Shown here one piece after another: positions 1-12,199 of a stretch of 64,000 bases of DNA (position 1 is the first letter of the stretch; each line of letters opens with the position of its first letter). The position numbers and the translations under genes are program-made. The notes beneath the pieces were generated by a model. The model was not told the origin of the DNA and did not search any database. It saw only the letters and a list, made by a program, of their open reading frames with translations. Source of the stretch: Beta vulgaris subsp. vulgaris (Eukaryota; Streptophyta; Magnoliopsida; Caryophyllales; Amaranthaceae); assembly GCF_026745355.1 (NCBI RefSeq), contig NC_079206.1, positions 9,448,031-9,512,030 of the forward strand, written 5' to 3'.

Positions 1-1545
1 TACCAAATAAACCACGGTTCTTATAAGATAATAACAATACTCAAGAATTCATGTAAAACATGATTCAATCTTACTTACATTAATTCACTCACGAATTAAT
101 ACATAAACTTGACTTATCTGCTTGCATCAAACTTCCATACAAACATTAATAATCATAACACTTCTAGTTTACATGTAGCACACAGGCAAATAACATGTAA
201 AACAATTCCAATAACTCATATAAATGAACAACAGAGTCCTATACATGATACTAATAAATAAAACATCCTTAAAGCATGTTTCTAAATCATATAGCACGTA
301 GACAATGTACGTACCTTGTATAAACAAATCTGTAGGCCACTTTTACGCTCTAAAAGTCTCCCATACGAATTCTCCGCCTAGAAAATAAAATAATGAAATA
401 AATACCTTGAACTAAAAATTTACAGCAACTTTAAAAACGACCCAAACCCCTTAAACGTGTTTTAAAATCGTTTTTACGTATCAAACTTTCGTTATTTTTA
501 ATCCTAGTATGTACAACTATTCTAGTGATTAAAAATCATTTAAAACCCTTAAAATACTTATTTTCTGAAATTACAGCATTCATAAAATTTTATAAATCTT
601 CTGAAAATATATTTAATACATATAAAATTATATGCTAACCAAATCTCATGATTTATTTTTTATAAATATAGTTTCTAGTGATTAAAAACCCAAAAAACTA
701 TATCTTTCATAATAAAAACTGAAAATAACTTAATATAATAAAATCTGGAATTTATTATACTATTATGCATGATAGCCGAAATATTTTTTTAAGCATATAA
801 ACAATAATTTAAATCATAATCATGCTAATTAATAATAAAATAATATAAAAACTAATACTTTAATGGAATCTTAGAGAAGAAGAAAAGAAAAACAACCACA
901 ACAATGGAGAAGGAAGGGCCGAACAGTAGCAGCCATGGGAGCAAGGGATCCGGCGGTCAATTTCGGTCCTCAAGAAGCAATCGTGACGTTTCTTGTTCAA
1001 CAAGAAACGTTACTTGGAGAAGAAGAAACAAACTTTTGAGAGAAAATCAAAGATGGCGCACAAAGGAGAAGAGAGAGAAGGAAGGGCGACGAGTGAGAGA
1101 GAAAAAGGAGAGAGAGTCACGTGGAAGAGGAGAGAGAAATAAAGTGTAGGGTAAAATTTTGGGTTTGTAGGATATTTAAATAGAGGTTTTTCCTTTTGGG
1201 CTTAGGAAAAGAGATTTTAATAAATAAAACTTTGATGACTAATAAGATGGGCTCATTAACTTTAGTCATCAAATAATCCTTTCCCTTTTTATCACTTTTG
1301 GGCTTTCGATTTCCATTAAGCTTTCTTTTCAAATATGCTTTTAATAATTAAAACTCTTATTAAAACATGCTTAATTAAAACATTACAAATTTTATTAAGC
1401 TATTAAAAATATTTTTAGTTGACTTTTAAAATAGTCAACCCTTTTTAAAAGTCAAATCATTTTCCAAACTCATTTGGATTTAAATATAACTACATAAATA
1501 CCTTAATATATTTATGAAAATCCTTTAAAATTGTGGGGGATTACA
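1..1545 (-). mobile_element. Partial LTR of a Ty3/gypsy-like retrotransposon
   Basis: Read on the minus strand, the segment starts TGTAATCCCCCACAATTTT at 1545, a plant gypsy-type LTR start. A TATA-like motif (CTATTTAAATA, 1172-1182) is followed by a purine/pyrimidine-skewed leader. The opposite edge lies outside the window, so TSD and primer-binding site cannot be tested. The reading frames at 904-1149 and 1117-1332 fall inside this leader, are low complexity, and are not genes. The assignment to gypsy (Tekay/Del-like) rests on the terminal sequence and layout only. Confidence 0.45.
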
Positions 1546-2545
1546 GTCTTCCTTCCCCTTCCCTGGTTTCATGAGTCTCCCTTTCCCCTTCCCCGATTTT
1601 GAGAGTCTCCCATTTCCCCTACCCTTGTGTCATTGTCCCCTAGGGTTGGTTGTGTTCCACTGGAGGTTTACAGTCGGAGACCAGCAAGGCTTATTATCGC
1701 TAGTGGAACAAGGCCTACTGCTGGGTTGTATTGCCTTCATGTATTAAGTTACGTTAATTTTGTCAAAGCAAGGCGTTAGTGTTATGAAACTGGTGCTCGA
1801 TTATTTGGTTTGTTTAGTATTTGTTCTATGATTTAGCTTTAATTCAAGTTTATCCAGATCCAATTGTCCTTGTCATTTTTTTATGGTTATGCTTGGGTGT
1901 TAGTTAATGGTAATCAGTGGGAATTTGAAGGTTCTTGGTTTCCTATGACAAAGGAAGATCTAGGAAACCTGGTCGATGGAGCCAATGTTCCTAGAGCTGA
2001 ACGTGGTTTGGTCTATGCAGCTTTAGGGTATCAAGGGTTGGGTAAGATGATAGGAAGTTTTTACATCAGATTTGTTGTGCGTCAATTTTCTAGGTATCGA
2101 TTGCAAGGTTGGATCTTTAAATCAGTAAGTTGGGCGAATTTCAAAATTTTAATTCGGCCCAAGTTCTCGTGATTACTTCCATCGTCATCACATTCAAAAA
2201 ATGCATCTTGTGGGAGACCCTCCAATTAGCTTTGTGGCAAGTTACGACCTACACGCATTTTCGTTTCGCCAGTCCAATGAGACTAAACTCTGAATACCCT
2301 CACAGCAGGGTCAGAAGTCATCAAAGGACGTGACTTCCTTGTTACTTGACTCAATAGAATCCCATGAGGATATTATTCTTCAAGGACCTTGGGATGTATC
2401 ATCTAATGGACATTGGAGTCTATTAGATGAAAAATGTGGCAAACTGGCAATCTATCTCTGAGGATCATCAGGGTCTCGTATCTTAATAGGTTCCTTTTCA
2501 TATCATGTCTTATTCTCCAGGACATATAATCCAACCCTACCTATC
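1546..2545. other. Unassigned sequence, possible retroposon body
   Basis: No recognised gene. A 102-codon frame at 1864-2172 and a 67-codon frame at 2130-2333 match no family I know. Because a LINE-type 3' tail follows at 2882-3091, this stretch may be the decayed body of that retroposon, interrupted by the hAT MITE at 2554-2873. That link is inference. Confidence 0.3.
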
Positions 2546-2553
2546 ATCACTAA

Positions 2554-2873
2554 TAGACCTGGGCATGGGTCGGACTTAGGGAAATGGCGGGCCGTGCCGG
2601 GCTTGAAATTTTCAGATTTTGTTCATGGCCCGGCCCAGGCTCACGGGCCCGTGGGCCGGGCTCGTACGTCTTGCAGGCCTATCCCGTGTTTCATGTTGTT
2701 TTTTTGTATTTTTGACAGTTTTAGGCTAAAAAACAAAGGAAAGAAGCGTTCGGCCCACGCGGGCTCGTGCCGGTGCGGGCCTGAAATAAAATTTCTTGAC
2801 CGTGACAGGCCCGTGGCCCATGTAGCGGACAACGGGCCGGCCCGCGTGCTGGGCCGGCCCATGCACACCTCTA
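2554..2873. mobile_element. Non-autonomous hAT MITE, GC-rich
   Basis: A 320-bp element with imperfect terminal inverted repeats: TAGACCTGGGCATGGGTCGG at the left, and TAGAGGTGTGCATGGGCCGG reading in from the right. It is flanked by an 8-bp target duplication, ATCACTAA (2546-2553) and ATCACTGA (2874-2881), with one mismatch. Eight-bp TSDs and TAG-type ends fit hAT. The interior is rich in GGCCCG motifs and partly self-complementary, which explains overlapping frames on both strands. No transposase. Confidence 0.8.
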
Positions 2874-2881
2874 ATCACTGA

Positions 2882-3091
2882 GGACAAGTTTCATTTGTAC
2901 TAGACAAATTATAGTTTGTTTTTTCTTCATAGTGTATGTAAGAGCCACTGGAGCTCACTTTAGTTTCCGTTTGCTCTATGTTGTATGTTTGGTTATATTA
3001 ATATTAGGTTGTACTATCCTGTCAAAAAAAAAAAATATTAGGTTGTACTTTTGCTTTTAATTAATGCAAATTTATTGATGTAAAAAAAAAA
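2882..3091 (+). mobile_element. LINE-type 3' tail with poly(A)
   Basis: Ends in A-rich runs (3025-3036 and 3082-3091). It shares the block TGTAAGAGC-CACTGG-AGCTCA and the following T-rich tail with the sequence at 37480-37489 plus 39253-39359, so it is a repeated 3' end. No coding sequence of its own remains here. Confidence 0.5.
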
Positions 3092-3758
3092 GGGGGGGTT
3101 TTGTCAGAAAGGACCTAATAAAAAATACAAGTTTTGTGGGGAAGGACCTAATAAAAAAAATTTTGTCTAAAAGGATCTAATAAAATACTTCCGATTGTGA
3201 ATAGGAACCACTTATTAATTTCCGACCAAATTTACCATTTACCGACGTTGACCTCTTTTTTACCCCTAGTTGACTCTTTAATGTTTTGTTCCTATTTTAA
3301 CTGAGCCAAACATATTAAATTCTCACACTTTCCTCCCAACAGCGCAATCTCCATTGAAGGGAAGCATCAACCTATTCGATCTTATCCTGCAACCTTCATC
3401 AAATCATCGAAGGTATGTTTTGCTCTTCAAATTTTTCTCTCTCAATGTTTAAGGGTTTTTGAAATTTATGGCTCATATTATACGTTTTTCCCAAAATCGC
3501 AAATTAGGGTTCTTAATTTTACGGTAATTTCTCTTCTCCTCCTAATTTTACTTTAATAGAAACATAACATTAAAGAGTCAACTAGGAGTAAAAAAAGGGT
3601 CAACGCCGGTAAATGGTAAATTTGGTCGGAAATTCATAAAGTGGTTCCTATTCACAATAGAAAGTATTTTATTAGGTCATTTTTGACAAAAAAAAATTTA
3701 TTTAGGTCCTTCCCCATAAAACTTGTATTTTATTAGTTCTATTCTGACAAAAAAACCC
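3092..3758. mobile_element. Mutator-like element with ~200-bp TIRs
   Basis: The left arm from 3092 and the reverse complement of the right arm ending at 3758 match over about 200 bp. Shared blocks include GTCAGAA, GGACCTAATAAA, ATTGTGAATAGGAACCACTT and GACCAAATTTACCATTTACC. The element sits at the end of a poly(A) tract, so the flanking A runs could hide a 9-bp TSD. The unique core (about 3310-3540) resembles a plant 5' leader with a GT donor-like GAAGGTATG, raising the possibility of captured host sequence. Superfamily is inferred from TIR length. Confidence 0.65.
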
Positions 3759-4620
3759 AAAAAAATTATAAAGAAACATAAATGCCATGTATTTCTTCTA
3801 TACGCCATAAGGTTTAGTAACTATGGAGATCTTGAAGAATCAATTTCAAGTTGTACTTGTTTCTATTCTCTATAAGGGACAGTGTAACTGTATATCTGTA
3901 TATACTACAACTAAAACAGAATCATAAGTAAACTATGGACATCACCAAAGGACAACAATGAGTTCTTGTGTACACCGTATATTACCATTGAAGCAACTAT
4001 GTGCAAGTTAATCATCAGTGAATCTGATTTTGGTGATTTATTATTTAATACAGAGCATGTTGTTCCAGTTGTGCAATATAGAAGTAATTGAATTCTAGTA
4101 CTGGAATTATTGGACATAGGATCAGTCAAAGTCGTTTGGTGAATTATAAATTCAGTTTTTGGAATTGGATTCCATAAATGTACGAGAACTTCTCTTTTAA
4201 TTAGTACGATAAGGTTAATGCCAATAAAGACAATGACTGCCAATAATCTATGCCAAGTTGAAGAAAACTTATGCTAGGGCTACATTTAAAAAGAAAATTC
4301 AAGTGAATTCCGCACGCTAAAATGGTTTTGAAAGAAATATTAAATTTACCATCATTCTGAACCACAAAATTTTTTGTTGTCCTTCTAAAATATCATCTTA
4401 ATGATTGGTGCTAAACAACTCATAAGAAAGGCTTCATACTATAGCGAAAAATATGATATCAACCACCAGTCTTGCATATCAATAGTTCAAATTATATCCA
4501 TCGTGAAATTAATTATATACGATTGAAAACTTTTAGATAATGTAAATTAGGCAGTTTACTATTCAACTTATTAATCTTATGGTTTCATATTTATTGAATT
4601 TCACTATTTCAACCAATTTT
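3759..4620. other. Intergenic, nothing recognised
   Basis: AT-rich. A minus-strand open frame of about 110 codons (3911-4243) has a hydrophobic N-terminal stretch, but lacks an ATG at its 5' end and resembles no family I know. Confidence 0.4.
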
Positions 4621-4621
4621 T

Positions 4622-5245
4622 TCAGACTACTACTATGATGTACCTTCTATTGTTTTGTTTTTTTTTTTGGGTACATAAATGAAAGTTAGGACACCCTTCT
4701 CTCAAGGGAGACCCTAACGAATCTAGAAGAACTAATTTGTTTAACAAAGGTTCCGTAGAGATATTCACGTCGACCGAGGCAGCGGAACTAGTATGACCTT
4801 TTTTTGATAGAAGATCTGCTACCCAATTAGCTTCTTGAAAAATATGCTTGATGGTATAGAATCTAAAATGACGAAGCAATTGTCGAATGTCATCAATTAG
4901 GGTTTGGATAGTCCAGGGGCAATTATAATGCCCTTCCAGCACTCTTATAACTACTTGATTATCTCCTTCAATATATAGATCTTGAATATGTTGTTGAATA
5001 GCAAGTATCAGTCCATTTCTTAAGCCCCAGGCTTTAGCAACGAGAGCTGAGGTTTGGCCAAATCGATAAACTTGAGCGGCCACAAGAAGATCCGCGGAGT
5101 TGCGAATGGCAACACCGGCAGCGGCTGATGAGTCAATAACTGAACCATCAAAGTTGAGCTTGAAGCAACTGGAGGGGGGAGGCTGCCAGCTAACTACGAT
5201 GGGAGTAGGGGACCTTCTATTGTTATATTGCTTCTGAATTACCAA
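4622..5245 (-). pseudogene. LINE RNase H-like (RVT_3) C-terminal fragment
   Basis: This is the carboxy-terminal ribonuclease H-like domain found at the end of many plant non-LTR retrotransposon polyproteins; here only that domain survives. Visible motifs are KLNFDGS (first acidic residue, about residue 29), a helix around SALVAKAWGLRNG, IEGDNQVVIRVL, and the closing HIFQEANWVADLLSKKG. In relatives the middle motif is usually AEAW; here the acidic residue reads K, so the domain is probably inactive. The frame runs into a poly(A) tail (minus-strand A run, 4658-4668), the signature of target-primed insertion. Upstream reverse transcriptase is absent, so this is a 5'-truncated copy. Confidence 0.8.
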
Positions 5246-5396
5246 TACGTATAGCTTTTGAGGTTTTGACTTTTGATTACTATTTGAGCTAGCTACGTGG
5301 GTCCCCGAACAGCAAAGTCCTTCCCACTACTTATGGCTTGAACTCGAAATACCTTGTGTAGTTGGATTAATCTCGAGTATTTGATATGATGAAAAA

Positions 5397-6390
5397 TGTT
5401 GGAGATTTAGAGTATTGTATAAGATTTAATTAATGATGTGTTATTTGAGTAGATTGATTATGATGTCGTAACTTAATAACATATGATTTATAATGCTATG
5501 AAAGTCGTTGGTAAGCTGACACGTTTACGTTGTTGCACGACTTAAGGGATTCGTCGAGGCAGAGGGAGGCTTGCACCACACGAGCTACGTCGCACCTCAC
5601 AACCCAAGCCACAATAGCAGGCCAAAAGTGTTGGGTCTAGACGGCGGGAATTGGTCGTGGCTCGCGACTAGGTGTCACACCTTGCGACCTGCTGGGTTGT
5701 CTAGCTCGCGACGAGCATCACGACGTTTTCCTAATCTCGTGTTGCTTCATGTTCTTTCGCGTGTTTCTCACGATTACTCAAGGCATTGTTTCGGTGTTTT
5801 TGAGATGTAATAGCATCTCTTTATATGGGAACTCCTAATCTTTTGGTGTCCAAACTCTTTATCCAAAATACCCCTAATAACCAAACAACATTAGAAACTG
5901 TATTCTCTTATTTATTTTTTTAAAGAAAAGGAAAAAAATATTCCTACAACTACAAAGCAGTTACATTTGCACCAATAAAAACAAAAAATAGAACAATATA
6001 CTTGAATGACGATTAAATTAAAAAACTTCCACAAAATTACCTACACACGATGTCACACACGCATCGCGTGCAAAATATACTGAGTACTATAAATATGAGG
6101 GCACTCATATGATGAATGGTTGTAGACTCTTTCATTTAATTTGTACATAAATCTCTCAAGTTCAAAATCAGAAAATCTTTCATCACTTCAAATATCTCAC
6201 CAACTCATTTTCAATTGATAATGTTCATAGTTAGCATGACCATTAATGTTTTTTCTTTGTATCTCGGAGGTGACTTTCGTATAAACCCGTGCTATATGAA
6301 TAGAGGCATCATGCCTAGAAGACTGTGTTCATCTTGAGACCCTTGATATTCGTAATTTCCATAATTGAAAATCCAATAGTAATCATGAAG
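5397..6390 (+). mobile_element. Possible copia-type LTR region
   Basis: Begins TGTTGGAGATTTAGAG and contains a TATA-like CTATAAATATGAG at about 6089. The GGTGACTTTCGTATAAACCC block with a following T-rich leader reminds me of plant copia LTR ends. No second LTR, PBS or coding sequence was found, so the boundaries are guesses. The short frame at 5571-5810 is not a gene. Flanking 5246-5396 and 6391-6955 hold nothing recognised. Confidence 0.25.
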
Positions 6391-7114
6391 AAAGGGAATA
6401 AACAAAAGTTTATGATGATGTTTTGAATCAAAGGCATAAAACTAATCATATTAACGGGTCAAGTTGCTAGAAGTATGAATCACAATTCGATCTTATAGGT
6501 GTAAGTTGAATCCTCTTGCTTCATGAGTTTCTTTGACTAATTACGCTTCTAACAAATTGCATTTGAGGGCTTCGGTATTAATAATAATATTTGTTTCCTC
6601 GTTGCGTTCGAGAGTAGCTTTCATATTATCTTCAACATCCTCTAATGATCAAGTTGACCCACTTTAATATTGTATACTCGAGGATAAATGATAAACTAAT
6701 AGTCTAATAGAGAAATAGGTTATTATGCTTTCACAGGGACTATGAAAGTAATCGATCATATGAACAACAGAACAAACATAGCCCTTCGCTATGAGATAGG
6801 GGGCTATTGCTGCTTCATCTTTTAATGTGATAAGATAATAAAAAAGATATAAATACTTCTTTTTAACACAAACAAAAATATGAATAGACATAGACTTTCA
6901 CCGAGTTGCTAAATTATTCGCTCCACTGGAAACCAGGCCATCTCATGAAATATGGAGGCCCGGCCCTGTGTTATTCATCAAAATGGGGCCCTTCAAAAAA
7001 AATCATAAAGAAGAAATTATAATTTTTATTATTATTATTTATCGTAAATCGTTCTTTACCGTTTGATAAATAAACCAAAACTAAAAAAAAAAAATCTAGT
7101 AAGATCTTTTATTT

Positions 7115-9708
7115 AAACAAAGCCATCCTTCTGGCATTCTTTGAAGCGAAATCGTCCACCAAATCTTCGTAATCAACTTTTTCCATAATATTGTTCTCTG
7201 TCGCTATCAAGGCTAGTCCGCAGAACGCATATAGGATTTCAGCAATTTCAACTTTGAAAAACTTCTTTCTGCAGATGCAACAGTAACAGGAATAGTCAAC
7301 ATGATTCTATATGCAATAACTAAATTAGGGAAAAAATCAAGATGTTTTACAAACTTTAACATATCTAAAGGACCCAAGTCTTCATTGGGCAAACATTCTT
7401 TAATCATTTGCAAGTCGAAATACAATTCAACCCTATCAATATCAGATTGTCCATCTTTTTTCATTGCTTTTTCCAAACCTCTACAATAAGACCTTAGACT
7501 CTCATCATCAAAAGAATATATATAGCTTTTTAGAACTAAACAAGAATCCAAAAATATTTTCATATTCCTGATATTGTTCAAATCTCTTATTAAGAGAAAC
7601 AAGAGCTTGATCAACAATATATAAGAAATAATTAACTCTGAATGATTCTTCTGGAGATTGGGAAGATTGAGAAGCAACAAATGAAGTATTAGTTTAATTC
7701 TCATCAAAAAAAAAAACATTTTCTTCTAATGACACACTTTTCACGAAAAATAAGATCAATATCCATTTCGATTGCAATATTTTTTGCTATTTCCAGGGTA
7801 TCATGAAAATCGCTTTCTCTATATCGCTCAAAAAATGAAACCAACCCTTTTATTTTTTCAATAGCAATATCTATAAGCACATCCTTTGATTGTAAATTCT
7901 TACTAACCAAATTAACAGCATATAATATGTCAAACCAGATAATAATTGCCATCAAAAATTCAAAATCACTCAACTCATTTGTCTCTATAGATTTAGCTTC
8001 ATTTCTTATATTAGAATCATTATCATTTTCTCCTACTTGAATTAAAGTTTCTCTTATTTCGAGCATTTGAAACCTTATAGCTCTAACACTATCGATGCGA
8101 CTCTCCCAACGAGTGGATGACAATGACTTAGGAGTCAATCATATTACATTGTCTTTTAAAATTTGCCATCTTTTTGTAGAGCATGCAAATATTGTGTAGA
8201 TACGTTGTATGATACCAAAAAAATCTTTGGCTTTAACACAAGTATTAGCCATATCACACAATGGTAAGTTAAGACTATGACAACGACAAGGAGTATAAAG
8301 GGCCCGGGGATTTATATCTAAAAGTTTTTTTTGTACTCCTTGATGTTTTTCCTTCATATTAGATCAATTGTCATAGCCTTGTCCTCGAACATTATCTATA
8401 TCAAGATTAAGATCTTTCAACCCATTTTGTAAAATATCAAAAAGTCCTTGACCACTTGTATCATTCACATTCAAAAATCCTAAAAAAAGACTCCTCAATT
8501 ATAATAGAACTCGAAGCAAAGTCAACATATCTGAATATTAAGGACATTTGTTCTTGGTGACTAATATCAGGAGTGCAATCAAGGATTACGGGGAAATACT
8601 TTGTTTGTTTTATTTTCTTAATGATTTCAGTTTTAATGGCAGAACCAAGCAAATGTATAATCTCATTTTGAATGTTATGACCAAGATAATGAATATGTAT
8701 TTCATCATTGCTAATGCGCCTAACATGTTCATGAACAACTAGATCAAACTCTGCCAGCATTTCATTTAAGCCTAAGAAATTACCTTTACTCTTTTGGTAT
8801 ATTTTCTCATTTGAACCACGAAAGGCTAAGTTATGTTTTGTAAGAAATTTTACAACTGAAATTATTCTTACTAAAACCTTTTTCCAATACTCTTCCTCTT
8901 TTTTAATCTGTTTTTGAGTCACTTTGTCAATAGTCTCATTCTTTTGAAGTCTTACACGTAAATCATACCAAGTTGCCATATTCTTAAAATGTTCCATACT
9001 TGTCTCATGTTCTTTAAGTCTTGTACTAATATGAGACCAATGACCAAAACCTACATTAATTAATTGACCTCTTCCATGACCGTTTTAAAAAACTTTACAG
9101 CAAAAACAAAAAACTTTGTCAAGCTCTTTTGAATAAACAAGTCATTCTCTATCACATCTTTCTCCATTGGACAAGATTCTAGTATATAAATTCTTAGAAA
9201 ATCGCTTAGATAACTTATCTTTAGGACCTTTTATAATAGACAAGTCTCTTTTGGGTCATTTTTCTACTAACACTTTGATCATTTTAGAATTAAGAGCATC
9301 CCAATTTCGTGGATCGAATACATCAAGGCCAAATTGATTGTCATTACTTTCATCGAAGCCATGATTATTTTCATTCACAACATTATCATTTTCAATGGGA
9401 TTATTTTCTTTATTCGGACCATTATGAACATCATTTTCATTACCACCAATATCATTCTCATTCGGCACATTAGCATCAAAAGGTACATTATCTCTATTTA
9501 AAGGCACATTGTCATTAGGAATAACACAATCATCCAAGGCTACTTCATCATTCACAACCACATTATTATTACTTTGAGTACCTACATGTGATTCTTTCAC
9601 AACAAACTTATCAAGAGCTCCTCTTTGTGATTGAGTAAGCTCTTCAATTCTCTTTTTCTTTTTACGCTTTTCATAGCCACAATTATACTTCCTAATTTTG
9701 GGAGGCAT
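7115..9708 (-). pseudogene. hAT transposase (TTF/ZMYM1-like with hATC domain), degenerate
   Basis: The family catalyses cut-and-paste transposition. The ATG at 9708 gives MPPKIRKYNCGYEKRKKKK, the basic, short N-terminus typical of ZMYM1-like hAT proteins. An Asn/Asp-rich stretch follows, and the frame stops at 9256. Reading resumes in pieces: 8997-8461 (core with FPVILDCTPDISHQEQMS), 8357-8139 (TPCRCHSLNLPLCDM), 8138-7704 (STRWESRIDSVRAI) and 7640-7213 (the dimerisation motif LTIPVTVASAERSFSKLKLLKSYMRS). A frame change near 7213 separates that motif from GLALIATENNIMEKVDYEDL, which continues to about 7115. At least four frame breaks or stops separate the blocks, so it cannot encode an intact enzyme. 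The order and spacing of blocks match a full-length ancestor. Confidence 0.85.
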
Positions 9709-10000
9709 GATAGAAATAATTAAATTAAAAGATATGCAACAAGAAATACAGAAACAACTTGTACTCCAATCTTTTCAATTTTCTTTTTGCAATCTCATAC
9801 TTGGAAAATAAAATCTGGTTTAGCAAGAAAACAAAGCAAACTGATTTCTGATTGTATTCAAATTAATAAAGTCTTACACATTATAGAATAATAGAATGTA
9901 CGACAATACAGAAAAATCAAATATGGCAATACGCTAATACGCAGAATTGAATTACAGTCTACCGATAACAGAATGTACGCAATGCAGTCTAGCGAAAATC

Positions 10001-10428
10001 AAATCTGGCAGAATTGAATTACAGTCTACATAATTAAAGTCCTACGCATTATAGAATCACATAATGAACCAGAAAATTACAGAATTATTGCAAACAAAGC
10101 ACGCAAATCATGAAATTGAAAATTGCAGAAAATTAAAATTATAAGAACATTAAGAAGTACATATTATAAATTTTAATTTTAAATTATAAAAATCTAGAAT
10201 TGTTAAATCAAATCTGGCAGAATTGAATTACAATCTACAGAATTAAGGTCCTAAGCATTATAGAATTACATAATGAACCAGAAAATTACATAATGTACGC
10301 AGAAATCAGAACTGTAAACAAAGCACACAAATCATGAAATCGAAAATTGCAGAAAATTAAAATTATAAGAACATTAAGAAGTACATATTATAAATTTTAA
10401 TTTTAAATTATAAAAATTCAAAATTGCT
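10001..10428. repeat. 209-bp tandem duplication in the hAT leader
   Basis: Two adjacent units begin with AAATCTGGCAGAATTGAATT, at 10001 and 10210. Both continue through the same series of blocks: ATAATGAACCAGAAAATTAC, AAATCATGAAAT and AGAACATTAAGAAGTACAT. Identity is high by eye, so the duplication is recent relative to the decay of the transposase. Confidence 0.85.
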
Positions 10429-11084
10429 ATTAATCTCTACTAAAAAAATCAAAAAATGGCATAAAAAAGGTTAATTTACCTTAAAAGTGAAGACTTTGAT
10501 AATAAATTAGCCCACAAATTCTTGATTTTTCACCTTCGAACTCCCACAATCAAATCCGCGACTTTGTTCTTCGACTTCACGTATTGTAATTTTTTGTAAA
10601 CCAAAGTTCGAAAGTTTTTTTTTGAGGATAAAAGAAATTGAATTCTTGGATATGAGTTGAGTGGGTTTGAATATGAATCGCAAATAAATAACAAAAAAAA
10701 TTCTTCCCGTTAGATATCTCCGTTTTAGGTGGTGTTCTTGATGGAAGGAGTAATGAAATTCAGAATTTTTTGGCTAAAATTATGGAAATGAGATAATTTT
10801 CTGAATAAAGAGAGTGTATTTTAATTTTAATTTGGGAAGTTAGAATAATTTCAGCGATATTTTAGGGATTTGATTTATGAAGATTGAAGAGGAGAGAGAA
10901 TTGTGGAGAAGAACTGAAGAAGATGGAAAGTAATCTTTCTCTTCTTGAAACTTGTGGGTAGATGCGGTACGGTTATGAATTTTTTTTTCTTTTCTCCTTC
11001 CATTAGTCAACCAAAATTGGGACCCAAATTTATGAGGCCCTGTTCCACATAATCGGGTGTACCGGTATTGGGTCGGGCCTGTTG

Positions 11085-11285
11085 GGAACCCATGGTAATA
11101 TGAAGAGTCATGTCAGACTGTTACTCTTCGCAAATTAACCCGATTTGGATTCGTGTGCAGACACTTTGAGATTAGGGGGATGGCAAGGAGAAAATCTTTT
11201 CCAAAGTACCCCTAGTGTGGTTCGAACTCCAACCTTGAGGTTGGAAGGTCCTTTACTTACAACTAGGTCAAGCTTAGTTTGGTAC
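11085..11285 (-). mobile_element. SINE-like sequence with Pol III box motifs
   Basis: On the minus strand, AAGCTTGACCTAGTTGTAAG (11276-11257) resembles an A box. GGAGTTCGAACC (11230-11219) is a good B box about 30 bp downstream. No clear poly(A) or TSD was found. It could instead be an old tRNA-related repeat; it does not fold into an obvious functional tRNA. Confidence 0.35.
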
Positions 11286-11654
11286 CGAGTTATTAAATGA
11301 GCGCTAAAATTTCCTATTTAAGCCCCAAATACGTATAAAATACTGTATTTGTATACTTTCCATTTGTTTTCTCATTTTCTCCCCTTTCTTCTTCACTTTC
11401 CCTCCCCATCTTCTTCCACATCACCACTTGGCACTGGCGCTGACACACCACCACTGCCACACCCTAAATAAGATAACATGACTAATGGTTTCATCAATCA
11501 TGTTGCAGATGCAAACTAGAAAAATTCCAAGAAAAAAAGATTGATGAGATGGTTGTATAAACATTGAAAGATAAGATATATGAGAGAGGGCTGACACGAT
11601 TACTAAAAAGCCCTAACAATGCAAGATTGATGTGAGAGAATCATAAACTATGGG

Positions 11655-11862
11655 GTTTGTTAAACGTCGTCCCAAAATTACTTGAAATCTCCCCAAATCC
11701 ATTTTTATAGACAATTTTACCCTTCCTCTTTTCCACACCACCCACCACCACCTGTCACCCCCTACAACCACCCGCCATCACCTACCTTAGGCCACCCGCC
11801 ACCTCCTCCACCCACCTGGAAGCAGCCGATATTTTTTTAGGACGATGGGTTAACGTCCAGCC
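11655..11862. mobile_element. Small MULE-like MITE with CCACC-rich core
   Basis: Left TTAAACGTCGTCCCAAAA and right (reversed) TTAACCCATCGTCCTAAAA look like decayed TIRs. The core is a CCACC/CACCC low-complexity tract. The TSD was not resolved. Confidence 0.3.
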
Positions 11863-11977
11863 TACTTATTGAATAATAAGGTACACTAAATACAATCATC
11901 CCCCTATATCAAGAAAAGACCAAAAGCTAGAACCTTAAGAAGAAAAAAAAGACGATCAAATCCCTTCTCCAGCAATT

Positions 11978-12190
11978 CAACAATTGGAGCATCATGCACA
12001 TCTTACGAGAAGCAAACAATGCCATGAATTGGATAGCTAAAGTTGGTCACCTAATAGAATAAAAATTTTATATTGATGATTGTAATAGCTCAACTCTTCA
12101 TGATATCCTTGTAAACGATGAATTAGGAGCTCCACTCGTGCGCAGGGTCTCCTAATTTTATTTTTCTTACATCTATAAAAAAAAAAGACA
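11978..12190 (+). pseudogene. LINE 3' end: RNase H tail and poly(A)
   Basis: The translation HILREANNAMNWIAKVGHL is the conserved closing motif of the plant LINE RNase H domain (typically H-x-x-REAN-x-x-A-D-x-L-A). A decayed 3' UTR and an A10 run (12178-12189) follow. Only this tail is left; it is an independent, 5'-truncated insertion from the one at 4.6-5.2 kb. Confidence 0.65.
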
Positions 12191-12199
12191 AAATTAAAT

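Larger units (their letters stand above)
6956..11080 (-). mobile_element. Decayed hAT element (ZMYM1-like transposase family)
   Basis: Ends read AGGCCCGGCCCTG at the left and AGGCCCGACCCAAT inward from the right. Similar inner blocks (CATCAAAATGGGGCCC / CATAAATTTGGGTCCC) strengthen the TIR call. I could not find a convincing 8-bp duplication, so the edges may be off by some bases. The transposase lies on the minus strand at 7115-9708. The 5' leader region (9709-11080) is AT-rich and contains a 209-bp tandem duplication. Confidence 0.65.

Noticed and set aside
904..1149. 81-codon Arg/Glu/Lys-rich frame
   Set aside because: It lies in the LTR leader on the opposite strand to the element and is a purine-tract translation.
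2594..2881. Frames on both strands (95 and 75 codons)
   Set aside because: They are products of the GC-rich self-complementary hAT MITE.
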